Positions 46,298 to 54,227 of a stretch of 64,000 bases of DNA are shown piece after piece; within the stretch, counting starts at the first letter, position 1; the number at the start of each line of letters is the position of its first letter. The position numbers and the translations under genes were made by a program. Source of the DNA: Deltaproteobacteria bacterium (GTDB lineage Bacteria; Myxococcota_A; UBA9042; PHBI01; JACKFB01); NCBI GenBank assembly GCA_020632695.1, contig JACKFB010000003.1:310001-374000 (forward strand), read 5' to 3'. The notes beneath the pieces are model-generated. The model had not been told where the DNA came from. It did not search any database and was given only the letters and a program-made list of their open reading frames with translations.

Positions 46298-47962
46298 GTG
46301 AACCCGCCCGCCGAGCCCCCTGACCCCCAGCCCCCGCTGCCCGCCCGCCCGCCGCGCGCGCTGGCCTGGCTGCTCTGGTGCGGGGTGCTGGCCCTGGCGC
46401 TGTCCCGCCGCTTCGTCCTCGACGACGCATTCATCTCGTTCCGCTACGCGCAGAACCTGGCCGAGGGCCACGGGCTGGTCTGGAACCTGGGCGAGCGGGT
46501 GGAGGGCTACACCAACTTCCTCTGGACGCTGCTGATGACGCCGGCCTTCTGGCTCGGCATCGATCCGGTGCCCTGGTCCCAGCTCCTGGGCCTTCTCTCC
46601 TTCGCCGGAGCCCTCGCCGCGACCGTCGCCGCCACCCGGCGCCTGCTCGGACCCTGGCCGGCCCTGGTCGCCCTGCTGCTGCTGGGCACCTTCCCGACGT
46701 TTTCCGCCTACGCCACCAGCGGCCTCGAGACGGCCATGGAGACCTGCTGGCTCGCCACCGCCGCCGCCCTGGCCCTGGGCGCTCGCGACGGCTCCGGCCC
46801 GCTCCGCGCCGCCGCCATCTCGCTGACCCTGGCGCTCGCCGTGCTCACTCGCCTGGACGCCACCCTCATCGGCGTCGTCGTCGGCCTCGGCGCCTTGACC
46901 CAGGTCCTGCGCCTGCCCCCCGGCCGCCGCCCCGCCTCCCTCGCGGCGCTCTTGCTGCCGGCCCTCGCGCTGCTCGGCGCGTGGATGGCCTGGAAGTGGA
47001 GCTACTACGGCGCGCTCCTGCCCAACACCTTCTACGCCAAGGTGGGCGGTCCCGGTCAGCTCCGCCAGGGCCTCCGCTACCTCTTCACCTTCGCCACATC
47101 CTACTGGCTGTGGCCCGCCCTGGCCCTGGTGCTGGCCTGCCTCCCCCGCCTCTTCGCCCCGCGCGCCCGGCCGGCCCTCTGGGCCCTCGCCGCCGTCGCC
47201 CTCCACGCCGCCTACGTCGCCAAGGTCGGCGGCGACTTCATGGAGTTCCGCTTCCTGGTGCCCGCGCTCCCCTTCGCCACCGTGGCGCTGTGCTGGTGCC
47301 TCTTCGAGGTCATCGGCTCGCGCGGGCTGCGCGCCGCGGTCCTGGTCAGCCTGCTGGCTGGCGGGCTCCACCACACCCTGACCTTCCGCTTCACCCACGA
47401 CGTCGAGTCCATCGACGAGCTGGCCGCCCACCTCGACGCCCCTCCCCAGGACTGGCTCGGCATCGGCCAGATGCTCCACGTCACGCTCGCCCGCCACAGC
47501 CCCGACCTCGCCGCCGCGCCCCGCGTCGCCACCACCGCCGCCGGCGCCATCCCCTTCGTCTCGGAGCTCCCGGCCCTGGACCAGCTCGGCCTCACCGACG
47601 CCTGGATCGCCCACCACGGCCTGCCCTTCGGTGCCCAGCTCGGGCACCAGCGCATCGCGCCGGTCTCCTATCTGGTGGAGCGCCGCGTCCAGCTCGTGCT
47701 GGGGCAGCCCTGGCTCATCCGCCCCTCGCCCGCGTCGCGCCGCGCCTACGACTTCCGCGAGCTGCGCGAGCTGCGCGTCTTCCCCGGCGCCCGCCCCCAG
47801 GACTTCCCGGCCCAGAGCTCGGTGCTCGAGATGCCGCTCGACGCCCACCGCAGCCTGGTCGCCCTCTACCTGGTTCCCCACCCCGAGGTGGACGCCGCCA
47901 TCGCGCGCTACCACTGGCGCCGCTTCCCCATCCGCGTGCCCGGCCCCGACGTCGTCCTGTGA
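46298..47962 (+). CDS. GT-C-type membrane glycosyltransferase
   Basis: GTG at 46298, preceded by TATCCT at 46285 and no purine-rich site, suggests a leaderless start. The 554-residue product has about ten membrane helices and a periplasmic Asp-containing loop RFVLDDAFISFRYAQNLAEG followed by GLVWNLGERVEGYTNFLW, resembling AftB/polyprenyl-sugar arabinosyltransferases; ATSGLETAME and LTRLDATL follow. The C-terminal 180 residues are soluble. It should move a sugar from a lipid carrier to a periplasmic acceptor. Exact acceptor unknown. Confidence 0.8.
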   Translation: MNPPAEPPDPQPPLPARPPRALAWLLWCGVLALALSRRFVLDDAFISFRYAQNLAEGHGLVWNLGERVEGYTNFLWTLLMTPAFWLGIDPVPWSQLLGLLSFAGALAATVAATRRLLGPWPALVALLLLGTFPTFSAYATSGLETAMETCWLATAAALALGARDGSGPLRAAAISLTLALAVLTRLDATLIGVVVGLGALTQVLRLPPGRRPASLAALLLPALALLGAWMAWKWSYYGALLPNTFYAKVGGPGQLRQGLRYLFTFATSYWLWPALALVLACLPRLFAPRARPALWALAAVALHAAYVAKVGGDFMEFRFLVPALPFATVALCWCLFEVIGSRGLRAAVLVSLLAGGLHHTLTFRFTHDVESIDELAAHLDAPPQDWLGIGQMLHVTLARHSPDLAAAPRVATTAAGAIPFVSELPALDQLGLTDAWIAHHGLPFGAQLGHQRIAPVSYLVERRVQLVLGQPWLIRPSPASRRAYDFRELRELRVFPGARPQDFPAQSSVLEMPLDAHRSLVALYLVPHPEVDAAIARYHWRRFPIRVPGPDVVL

Positions 47963-47971
47963 GCCACGCGC

Positions 47972-48964
47972 CTACAGCGTGAAGAGCGCCATCACCGTCA
48001 CGTCGGCCTGGTCCCCCGCCCGTCCCGGCCACAGGTCGAAGCTGGTGACCAGACCCAGCGCCAGGAAGTGCACGCCGACGTTGAAGCGCGCCCCGACGCG
48101 CGAGTCCTCGCCGAGCTGGACCGGCAGCCCGACGCCAGCGACGAAGGACATCGGCACGAAGACCAGCGTCGGCGTCGAGGCCTCGAGCTGCGGCGCCAGG
48201 ACGTTGCGGCCGTGGAAGTCGCTGTCGAAGGCCAGGCTCATCAGCGCCCAGCTCGACGCGCCGGCCTCCACCCCCAGTCGCAGCGTGAAGCGGCCGTCGT
48301 CGCCGGTGGTAGCACCCAGGCCCACCATGGGGCCGCCGAAGTGCAGCGGGGCGGCGGGGCGGCGCAGCTCGACGCGCTCAGGCCGCCGCTGACCCGGCTC
48401 GCCCGGGCCGGTGAAGGTCTCGCCGCGCAGCACGCCGGTGGTCTCGAGCTGCACGCCCAGGTCGTAGGTGTCGGTGCGGGCGGCGGCGGGGAGCACGTCG
48501 AAGGTGAAGCGCGCCGCCTTGCGGCCGACGTGGCAGGCCAGGTGCCGCGCCTGCACGGCCGGCATGACCCAGCCCTCGCGCGCCTCGACGCCGGCCTCGG
48601 CGACGCCGGTCAGCTCGATGGTGGCCGGCGCGCTGCCGGGTGACAGGGTGAGGCGCCCGTCCGGGTCCAGCGTCGCAGGCTGGCCGTCCACGGTGACGCG
48701 GTCGATGGCCAGGGCCGGCGAGGTGTCCAGGGTCACCCGGGTCGGCCGGTCGGCGGCGCGCAGGCGCAAGAACCGCGCGGCCACGGTGCAGACGCCCAGG
48801 TGGCCGCCGCTGCAGGTGAGCGTCCAGGCGTCGGAGACCGCGCTCTCGGGCAGCTCGGACGCGGGCGGCGCCAGCGGGGCCGGGGGCACGGGCGGGCGCA
48901 TGGCCTGGGCCGGCCAGGCCAGGAGCAGGGCGGCCGCCAGGGGCAGGATGTACCGGGCTCTCAT
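47972..48964 (-). CDS. exported protein of unknown function, beta-rich
   Basis: The 330-residue product has a signal peptide (MRARYILPLAAALLLAWPAQA), a Pro-rich segment and then two parts: a domain with Cys at TCSGGHLGVC and HLACHVG, and a C-terminal half that alternates polar and hydrophobic residues (RFTLRLGVEAGASSWALMSLAF, SRVGARFNVGVHFLALGLV) and ends on ALFTL, as in beta barrels. No family recognised. It is 12 bp downstream of the rhomboid gene and probably cotranscribed. Confidence 0.6.
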   Translation of the reverse strand: MRARYILPLAAALLLAWPAQAMRPPVPPAPLAPPASELPESAVSDAWTLTCSGGHLGVCTVAARFLRLRAADRPTRVTLDTSPALAIDRVTVDGQPATLDPDGRLTLSPGSAPATIELTGVAEAGVEAREGWVMPAVQARHLACHVGRKAARFTFDVLPAAARTDTYDLGVQLETTGVLRGETFTGPGEPGQRRPERVELRRPAAPLHFGGPMVGLGATTGDDGRFTLRLGVEAGASSWALMSLAFDSDFHGRNVLAPQLEASTPTLVFVPMSFVAGVGLPVQLGEDSRVGARFNVGVHFLALGLVTSFDLWPGRAGDQADVTVMALFTL

Positions 48965-48976
48965 GGTCCCGGCAGA

Positions 48977-50545
48977 TTACGTCCGTCGCCGCCGCGGCGC
49001 CAGGAGCGCACCCATGACCAGGCCCAGGGCGGCGCCGCTGGCGTGGCCGAGGAAGCTGACCTCGGGGGTGCTGAGGTCGAAGGCGGTGGAGGCGACGAAG
49101 AGCAGACCCAGATAGAGGAGCTCGCGCCGCGCGCCCAGGCTGCGGTGGGCGCGCCAGCGGATGAACATGATCGACGCGATGGCGCCGAAGAGCGCCATGA
49201 TGCCGCCCGAGGCGCCGGCGACCGGGTAGGGCGACTCGTTGGCCGGCGTCAGCAGGGTGATGAGGGCCATCGAGCCTGGGGCGCAGATGGCGTAGAGCAG
49301 CGCCATGCGGGCGCGGCCGAGCACCGACTCGACGAAGCGGCCGAAGATCCAGAGGCCGAACATGTTGAGCGTCAGGTGCAGCACGCCGACGTGGAGGAAG
49401 GCCGAGGTCACCACGCGCCACCACTCGCCCTCGAGGTAGGCGGCCGGAGCGACCAGGGCGCCCATGCGCAGGAGGTTGCGGACGTCGGTGGTGCCGCCGG
49501 GGATCTCCAGGGCGAAGACGGCCAGGTTCAGGGCGATGAGGGTGGCGGTGACCGCCGGGAAGGGGCCGCGACCGGGGGCGGCGAGGGTGGTCTGGGCGTC
49601 GGGCGGGCCCTCGGCGGCCAGGACGGTGTCGAGCAGGCGCGGCTGTCCGTGGGCGGCCAGGTCGAAGGTGGGGACCGGCTCGGCCAGGCGGCGTCGAGCC
49701 GGGCCGGCGACCAGCGGGTCCTGGCCCAGCGCCAGCGGCACCAGCACGGCCTCAGCGGCCTGGAGGTCGCCCCGGGCCTGGAGCGCGGTCCCCGTCCAGA
49801 AGGCGACGAGGCTGGGGGTGAGCTGGAGGAAGGGGCCTGCCTGGAGCGCGGCGATGGCGTCGGGCTGGCCGGTGAAGGCGGCATAGACCAGGCGGTTGTT
49901 GGCCAGCCAGCCGGGGCCCTGGGCGCGGCCCAGGCGCTCGATGACGCCCTGGTGGACCTCGGCGAGCCGCGCGGTCTGGCCCAGCTCGCCCAGGGCGCGG
50001 ACGTAGTTGGAGGCGACCTCCGGCTGCATCAGCAGCTTCTGTCGCTCCGGGGAGGCGTCGACCCAGGCGATGAGGTCATGCCAGCGCGTGTCCATGCGCA
50101 AGAGCAGCAGCCAGGCCTCCCGCGCGGCGCGGCCGCTGCCCCGGGCCAGGGCCTCGAGGGCGGCGCGGGCCTCGTCGCGGTGCCCCCGCTCGATGAGCCC
50201 CTGGGCGCGCAGCAGCTCCGGCACGGCGGTCCAGCCGTCGAAGGGGTGCAGCACCGCCGCGACCTGCGCCGCCACCCGGGCCCGGTCGAAGCGGCGTCGC
50301 GCGATGAAGCGCGCGGCGGCTCGGTTGGCCAGCGACGGCAGCAACACCATCGGCACGAACACGATGGCCCCGAGCAGCCCCGCGTGCGCCGGCACCACCA
50401 GCCAAGCCAGCCCCAACACGACCAACACCAGCCCGTGAGCGAAGAGCCAGCCTGGATAGCTGCGCCCGTACCGCCGCAGGATCGACACGAAGCCCAGCAG
50501 CGACGACGCGCCGACGAACCAGGCGAGAAGGGGTTCCAGCTCCAT
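48977..50545 (-). CDS. rhomboid intramembrane serine protease with TPR-like middle
   Basis: The 522-residue product has two or three N-terminal membrane helices, a soluble helical middle of about 230 residues (TPR-like repeats such as LRAQGLIERGHRDEARAALEAL) and a C-terminal rhomboid domain: EWWRVVTSAFLHVGVLHLTLNM, the nucleophile Ser (about 446) in GASGGIMALFG and the catalytic His (about 501) in FLGHASGAALG. It cuts membrane-protein substrates. The helical insert likely selects partners. Confidence 0.92.
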   Translation of the reverse strand: MELEPLLAWFVGASSLLGFVSILRRYGRSYPGWLFAHGLVLVVLGLAWLVVPAHAGLLGAIVFVPMVLLPSLANRAAARFIARRRFDRARVAAQVAAVLHPFDGWTAVPELLRAQGLIERGHRDEARAALEALARGSGRAAREAWLLLLRMDTRWHDLIAWVDASPERQKLLMQPEVASNYVRALGELGQTARLAEVHQGVIERLGRAQGPGWLANNRLVYAAFTGQPDAIAALQAGPFLQLTPSLVAFWTGTALQARGDLQAAEAVLVPLALGQDPLVAGPARRRLAEPVPTFDLAAHGQPRLLDTVLAAEGPPDAQTTLAAPGRGPFPAVTATLIALNLAVFALEIPGGTTDVRNLLRMGALVAPAAYLEGEWWRVVTSAFLHVGVLHLTLNMFGLWIFGRFVESVLGRARMALLYAICAPGSMALITLLTPANESPYPVAGASGGIMALFGAIASIMFIRWRAHRSLGARRELLYLGLLFVASTAFDLSTPEVSFLGHASGAALGLVMGALLAPRRRRT

Positions 50546-50630
50546 CGCCGCGGGACGCTACGTCCCCCCGAGCCGCGCCGCAAGTGTAGCGTCGGTGGCC
50601 GGGGCGGCGGCTACGAGCCTCGCTGGCGGC

Positions 50631-50885
50631 GTCGCTCCCTCGGGTCAGGCCTGCGACGGGCCTGGGGCCCGACTCGGCCTGCCCTCGCTCACTCCTACCC
50701 CACGGCGCCCTCGCTCGCCGCTGACGGCGCCTCGGTCAGTGGCGGGGTTGGAGCGTTCGGCTCGGCCGGGGCCTTCGGCTCGGCCTCGGCTGCGGGGTCG
50801 GACTCGGTCTCGGCTTCGGTCTCGGTCTCGGTCTCGGTCTCCGCCTCGGTCCCGGTCTCGGCCTCGGTCCCGCGGGAGTTCCTGA
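50631..50885. repeat. composite GC repeat block: copy B of dispersed repeat plus left direct repeat of the TA cassette
   Basis: 50631-50689 is about 90% like 4490-4547. From 50705 a unit (GCGCCCTCGCTCGCCGCTG onward, about 85 bp) is found again at 51505. The block then becomes simple GGTCTCGG/GGCCTCGG hexamer-like repeats to 50880. No gene is supported in the 430 bp between the rhomboid start and the antitoxin. Confidence 0.7.
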
Positions 50886-50975
50886 GCCCCGCACTCTGAA
50901 CGCACCCAGCGCTTGGAGCCGCGCATCACGTTCCGTACACTCCGCTTGCCAACGCTTGGCCGTGGGTACTGGACG

Positions 50976-51212
50976 ATGACGACCGCTGCGCAAATCAAGA
51001 GTGACTTCACCAAGTTGCCGGTTGGCGAACAGATCGAGCTGCTCTGCGAACTCTGGAACGACCTGGCCCGGGAGCCCGGTGCCGTCGCGCTGAGCGATGA
51101 TCAGAAGCGCGCGTTGGAACGCCGCTACGAACGCCATCTCCAGCATCCGGAGGAGGCCATTCCTTGGGAGGAGGTCCGGGACAGCATCCGGAGCAGACGC
51201 AGGGAGTCGTGA
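50976..51212 (+). CDS. TIGR02574-type addiction-module antitoxin
   Basis: The 78-residue product (MTTAAQIKSDFTKLPVGEQI; ELLCELWNDL; LSDDQKRALERRYERHLQHP; IPWEEVRDSIRSRR) matches the small helical antitoxins paired with RelE/ParE-like toxins. The ATG at 50976 is used as the homologous part starts there; an upstream in-frame ATG at 50913 is weaker. The end overlaps the toxin start (GTGA). Confidence 0.88.
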   Translation: MTTAAQIKSDFTKLPVGEQIELLCELWNDLAREPGAVALSDDQKRALERRYERHLQHPEEAIPWEEVRDSIRSRRRES

Positions 51213-51502
51213 TCCGCTTCCGACCTGAAGCGCGGTCCGATGCACAGTCGGCGTATGATTGGTATGAGGACAAGGAGAGCGGGCTCGGTGATCGATTGGT
51301 GGACGCCATCGATGCCCTGATGGACCGCGTCGACGCGAACCCCCGCCTCTTTCCAAAGGCCCATCAAGAGTTTCGGCGCGCAGTACTCTCCCAATTCCTA
51401 TACTGCGTGTACTTCGTCGTTGAGCCGGCCTGCGTCCTCGTCGTCGGCGTTCTCCACGGTCGCCAGGACCTGCGTCGACTGTTGGAGCGCCTTCGTCGGT
51501 GA
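51209..51502 (+). CDS. RelE/ParE-family toxin
   Basis: The 97-residue product, GTG start at 51209, has the RelE/ParE barrel pattern: IRFRPEARSDAQSAYDWYEDKE, LGDRLVDAIDALMDRVDANPRLFPK, RRAVLSQFLYCVYFVVEPACVLVVGVLHGRQD. RelE-type toxins cut mRNA on ribosomes, ParE-type inhibit gyrase; sequence alone does not decide here. The repeat block begins 3 bp after its stop. Confidence 0.9.
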   Translation: MIRFRPEARSDAQSAYDWYEDKESGLGDRLVDAIDALMDRVDANPRLFPKAHQEFRRAVLSQFLYCVYFVVEPACVLVVGVLHGRQDLRRLLERLRR

Positions 51503-51504
51503 GT

Positions 51505-51725
51505 GCGCCCTCGCTCGCCGCTGCCGGCGCCTCGGACGGGGCGGGTTGGGAGTGTTCGGCTCGGCCGGGGCCTTCGGCCTGGCCTCGATTGCGGCCCCGG
51601 AGGCGGTCTCGGCCCCGGTCTCGGAGGCGGTCTCGGCCTCGGAGGCGGTCTCGGCCTCGGAGGCGGTCCCGGCCTGGGAGGCGGTCTCGGCTTCGCCTCG
51701 GCCCCGGCTCCGGCCTCGGGCCTCG
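51505..51725. repeat. right direct repeat of the TA cassette plus GGTCTCGG array
   Basis: 51505-51589 matches 50705-50790 (first 31 bp with one mismatch, then one small gap and scattered changes). It continues with tandem GGCGGTCTCGGCCTCGGA units to about 51725. The 307 bp between toxin and next gene have no supported coding region; frames across it are low-complexity. Confidence 0.72.
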
Positions 51726-51809
51726 GACGCCCTCTCGGTCCCGGCGTCCGTGCTCGCGCCGAGGGCCTTCCGCTTGACCTTTGCGGTCGGCCTGCCAGAT
51801 CCTCTGCTC

Positions 51810-52115
51810 ATGAACAGCACTTACGACACTGCCCGACGGCTCGCTCGCTTGCACCGGGTCGAGGATCCCGACACCCGGCAGGTCTACTTCTTCGACGCCC
51901 CCAACGAGGTACGCCTCCTCGAGATCTCCGACGCCGTCGGGTACACGGGAGAGGTCCTGCCCTTCCGATTCGGCGCGAGGCCCGACGTGGGCATCGACTA
52001 CCCGTCCGTCGTCATCCTGTTGACTCCACAGGAACTTGATGAGCTGCGCGACGGCACGCTCTCGCTGCCTGATGCCTGGGGGGACCTCGACGCCTCGCGC
52101 TTGCTGGACGAATAG
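51810..52115 (+). CDS. small protein of unknown function paired with a HEPN gene
   Basis: The 101-residue product from ATG 51810 (MNSTYDTARRLARLHRVEDP; YFFDAPNEVRLLEISDAVG; GEVLPFRFGARPDVGIDYPS; VILLTPQELDELRDG; LSLPDAWGDLDASRLLDE) is acidic and predicted mixed alpha/beta. An upstream extension in frame is repeat-derived and rejected. I do not recognise a family. It ends 3 bp before the HEPN gene, the layout of antitoxin-toxin pairs, with the small acidic gene first. Confidence 0.68.
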   Translation: MNSTYDTARRLARLHRVEDPDTRQVYFFDAPNEVRLLEISDAVGYTGEVLPFRFGARPDVGIDYPSVVILLTPQELDELRDGTLSLPDAWGDLDASRLLDE

Positions 52116-52118
52116 GGG

Positions 52119-52610
52119 ATGCCACGTCACCGCGATTGGGCGGACGCGTACCTGGCTCAGGCGCGAGCAGACCTCGAAGGCGCGAGGAACCTCACTGGCG
52201 CAGTGCCTTCCGTCTTCGCCATGCTCCTGCAGATGGCCTTCGAGAAGATGGCCAAAGCGGCGCTTCTTCGGTCCGAGGCGGTCCCGCTCGATTGGGTGAG
52301 AACCTCCCACAGGGCTGCCTCCCGGATGACGCAGATGATGCGTCGACAGCGTGGCCTGCTCGGACCGCTTGGCGGGCCCTGGCGTTGGGAGGGGATCCTG
52401 CAGGTCATCAACGCTCTCGAGGGAGCCCATCCGCAGGTGGCTCGCGCGGGACCTCATCTCGAGTACCCGTGGGAGGGTCTCGATGGCCGCATCCTCTGGC
52501 CCGAAGAGCACCTCCAGATAGCCGGCAAGCTCGGCCAGTCCAGACAAGCGGCAGATGTCCTGAAGTTCGCCACGTTGGTCGAGCGGAACTTCGACGAGAT
52601 CTTCCCCTGA
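52119..52610 (+). CDS. HEPN-domain-like protein
   Basis: The 163-residue product has the HEPN helical opening: [40 protein letters not shown], then [15 protein letters not shown] proteins are often RNases or their inactive relatives in toxin-antitoxin and defence systems. The catalytic Rx4-6H motif is not in its usual form; only R-T-S-H is seen, so activity is open. Starts 3 bp after the unknown small gene; probably one operon. Family call by pattern, tentative. Confidence 0.7.
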   Translation: MPRHRDWADAYLAQARADLEGARNLTGAVPSVFAMLLQMAFEKMAKAALLRSEAVPLDWVRTSHRAASRMTQMMRRQRGLLGPLGGPWRWEGILQVINALEGAHPQVARAGPHLEYPWEGLDGRILWPEEHLQIAGKLGQSRQAADVLKFATLVERNFDEIFP

Positions 52611-52633
52611 GATTCGCGGGAGCGGGACCGCCG

Positions 52634-52735
52634 TCGCTGATGACGCCGTTGAAGCCGGGCTGCTCGTCGCGGACACGCTCGACCTCGCGCAGGTTCGACG
52701 CCTCCGAGCGGTTCTGGATGATGTGTCCCTCGTGC
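52634..52735 (-). pseudogene. 102-bp displaced fragment of ygiQ
   Basis: This stretch matches 62290-62391 in the intact radical-SAM ygiQ gene at 95 of 102 positions, same orientation. On the minus strand it reads [20 protein letters not shown] and [12 protein letters not shown], as in the radical SAM domain. No rest of the gene is near. It lies just after the HEPN stop and is a recombination scar or remnant of an older ygiQ copy. Confidence 0.88.
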
Positions 52736-52778
52736 ACCCGGGCGCCGACCATCGCGTCCAAGAATGGGCCCGGCGGGC

Positions 52779-52807
52779 GTTGTGCGGCCGCCCGGGGCCC
52801 GCTAATA
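52779..52807 (+). promoter_or_regulatory. candidate promoter of the 52879 gene
   Basis: TTGTGC at 52779, 17 bp, TAATAT at 52802. The start would be about 52814, with a 65-nt leader and GGAG before the ATG at 52879. AT-rich hexamer stands out in this GC-rich DNA. Confidence 0.45.
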
Positions 52808-52878
52808 TCGCCCGACCGTGACACCCCTTGCCCACCCTCCCGGCGTCAACAACGCATGAGGACCATTCGAGGAGATTC

Positions 52879-53709
52879 ATGATGACGACCACTGTCGAGA
52901 GCTTCGTAGCCCTGTTCGTCACCCCCACGCGCCGCCGCATCTTCGCGTGCACCGAGTGCGCGAAGGCGGCCGAGGCGCGCGGCCTCAACGACCTGGCAGA
53001 GCGCGCGATGGCCGCGGTGCGGGCCGATGAGGCCGTCCTGGAGCTGGAGCGGGCCCGCCGCGCGCCGCCACGTGCGGCCCAGCACGCGGAGACCGCGCCG
53101 GAGCGGGACGCCCGCATCGACCACGCCCTGACCGCCATCGACCAGACGCTGGCCCACATCGCGCGCGTCTTCGGTGAGGAGAGCGAGCGCGGCCAGAGGG
53201 CCACCGCGCTGCGAGGGAAGATCTTCCCCCTGGGGGTCACCGGCGTCACCGCGCTGCCCTATGTCGAGCAGTACGGCGAGGTGAAGAGCCTCCTCGCCAA
53301 GCTCCAGGGCGAGTGGGCCGCCGATGTCGATGCCACCATGATCGCGCCCTTCATCGCGCAGCTCGCCGAGCTGAACCCGGGCTACGGCGCCATCCTGAAC
53401 CCCGCCCCGGACGCCCGCCCCACCGCCGACGAGGTCCGCGCCGAGAACGCCAAGGGCCAACGCCGCCTGCTGGCGCTGGTCGCGACCATCCTCGGCCGCT
53501 TCCCCGACGACACCGACACCGACATCGCCGCCCGCGACGCCCTCCTCGGCCCGATCGCCCGCCAGAACGACGCCCTGCGCGAGCTGCGGCGCGCTCGCGG
53601 CGGCGGCGGCGACCCCGCCACCCTTGACCTGCCCGATCCCGACGCGGCGCCGGTCGCCGACTCCATGACGGCGAGCGCCGACGCGACGAGCGAGGCCCCT
53701 GCCCTCTGA
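52879..53709 (+). CDS. helical protein of unknown function
   Basis: The 276-residue product from ATG 52879 (or 52882) after GGAG begins MMTTTVESFVALFVTPTRRR with a CxxC (FACTECAKAAEARG), then long Ala/Arg/Glu helices, a middle GKIFPLGVTGVTALPYVEQYGEV region and an acidic, Asp/Ala-rich tail. No signal peptide or membrane span. No known family. It sits alone between the ygiQ scar and the restriction locus with its own likely promoter. Confidence 0.62.
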   Translation: MMTTTVESFVALFVTPTRRRIFACTECAKAAEARGLNDLAERAMAAVRADEAVLELERARRAPPRAAQHAETAPERDARIDHALTAIDQTLAHIARVFGEESERGQRATALRGKIFPLGVTGVTALPYVEQYGEVKSLLAKLQGEWAADVDATMIAPFIAQLAELNPGYGAILNPAPDARPTADEVRAENAKGQRRLLALVATILGRFPDDTDTDIAARDALLGPIARQNDALRELRRARGGGGDPATLDLPDPDAAPVADSMTASADATSEAPAL

Positions 53710-54227
53710 CGCGCCCCTCCCCGGACCGGTCGAGCACGCCCTGCACGCCCCAGGATTCGCTCGACCGGACCGGACCACCGCCGCCCGGATCTAACGCAGG
53801 CCCCCGCAACCGATGACGACCGCCCTCCGCAACGCCATCCAGGCCAGGCGACGACCACCCCACCGCCCCGCCTGGTTCCTCCGACCCCCGACGACGACCA
53901 GCCCACCGCCCGGGCCAGCCCCTCCGAGGCCCCCGCTGGACCAGTCAACTCCCCCGCCGAGCGTCTCTGAGGCGCCCCGAGCAGCAGTCGACTGCGCCGC
54001 CCAGGGCCTCCGAGACACTCACGAGACCACCGACCCGTCGCGAGCCCCCGCGGATGCAGCGCCGCCTGAGCTGCGCGATGCATCCCCACTGTGGGATTCC
54101 TGCACCAATGGCCGGACGGGCCACGCTCTTCGAGCTATGCTGACGCCGCGCGCGCCGTCCGGCACGTCCGCACACCGGGACTCCTGCGGGCGGCATCCCC
54201 TCGCGACCGCTTCCTCAGAGGACATCG
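53710..54227. other. 518-bp spacer without supported gene
   Basis: Between the unknown gene and hsdR. All frames are Pro/Arg/Ser or Gly-rich; a plus-strand frame from 53813 runs into hsdR and has no recognisable protein. A TATGCT at about 54135 could be an hsdR promoter element. Otherwise nothing recognised. Confidence 0.4.

Noticed and set aside
50736..53249. 837-residue minus-strand open frame through the island
   Set aside because: It only links repeats, the ygiQ fragment and antisense of real genes; no coherent protein.
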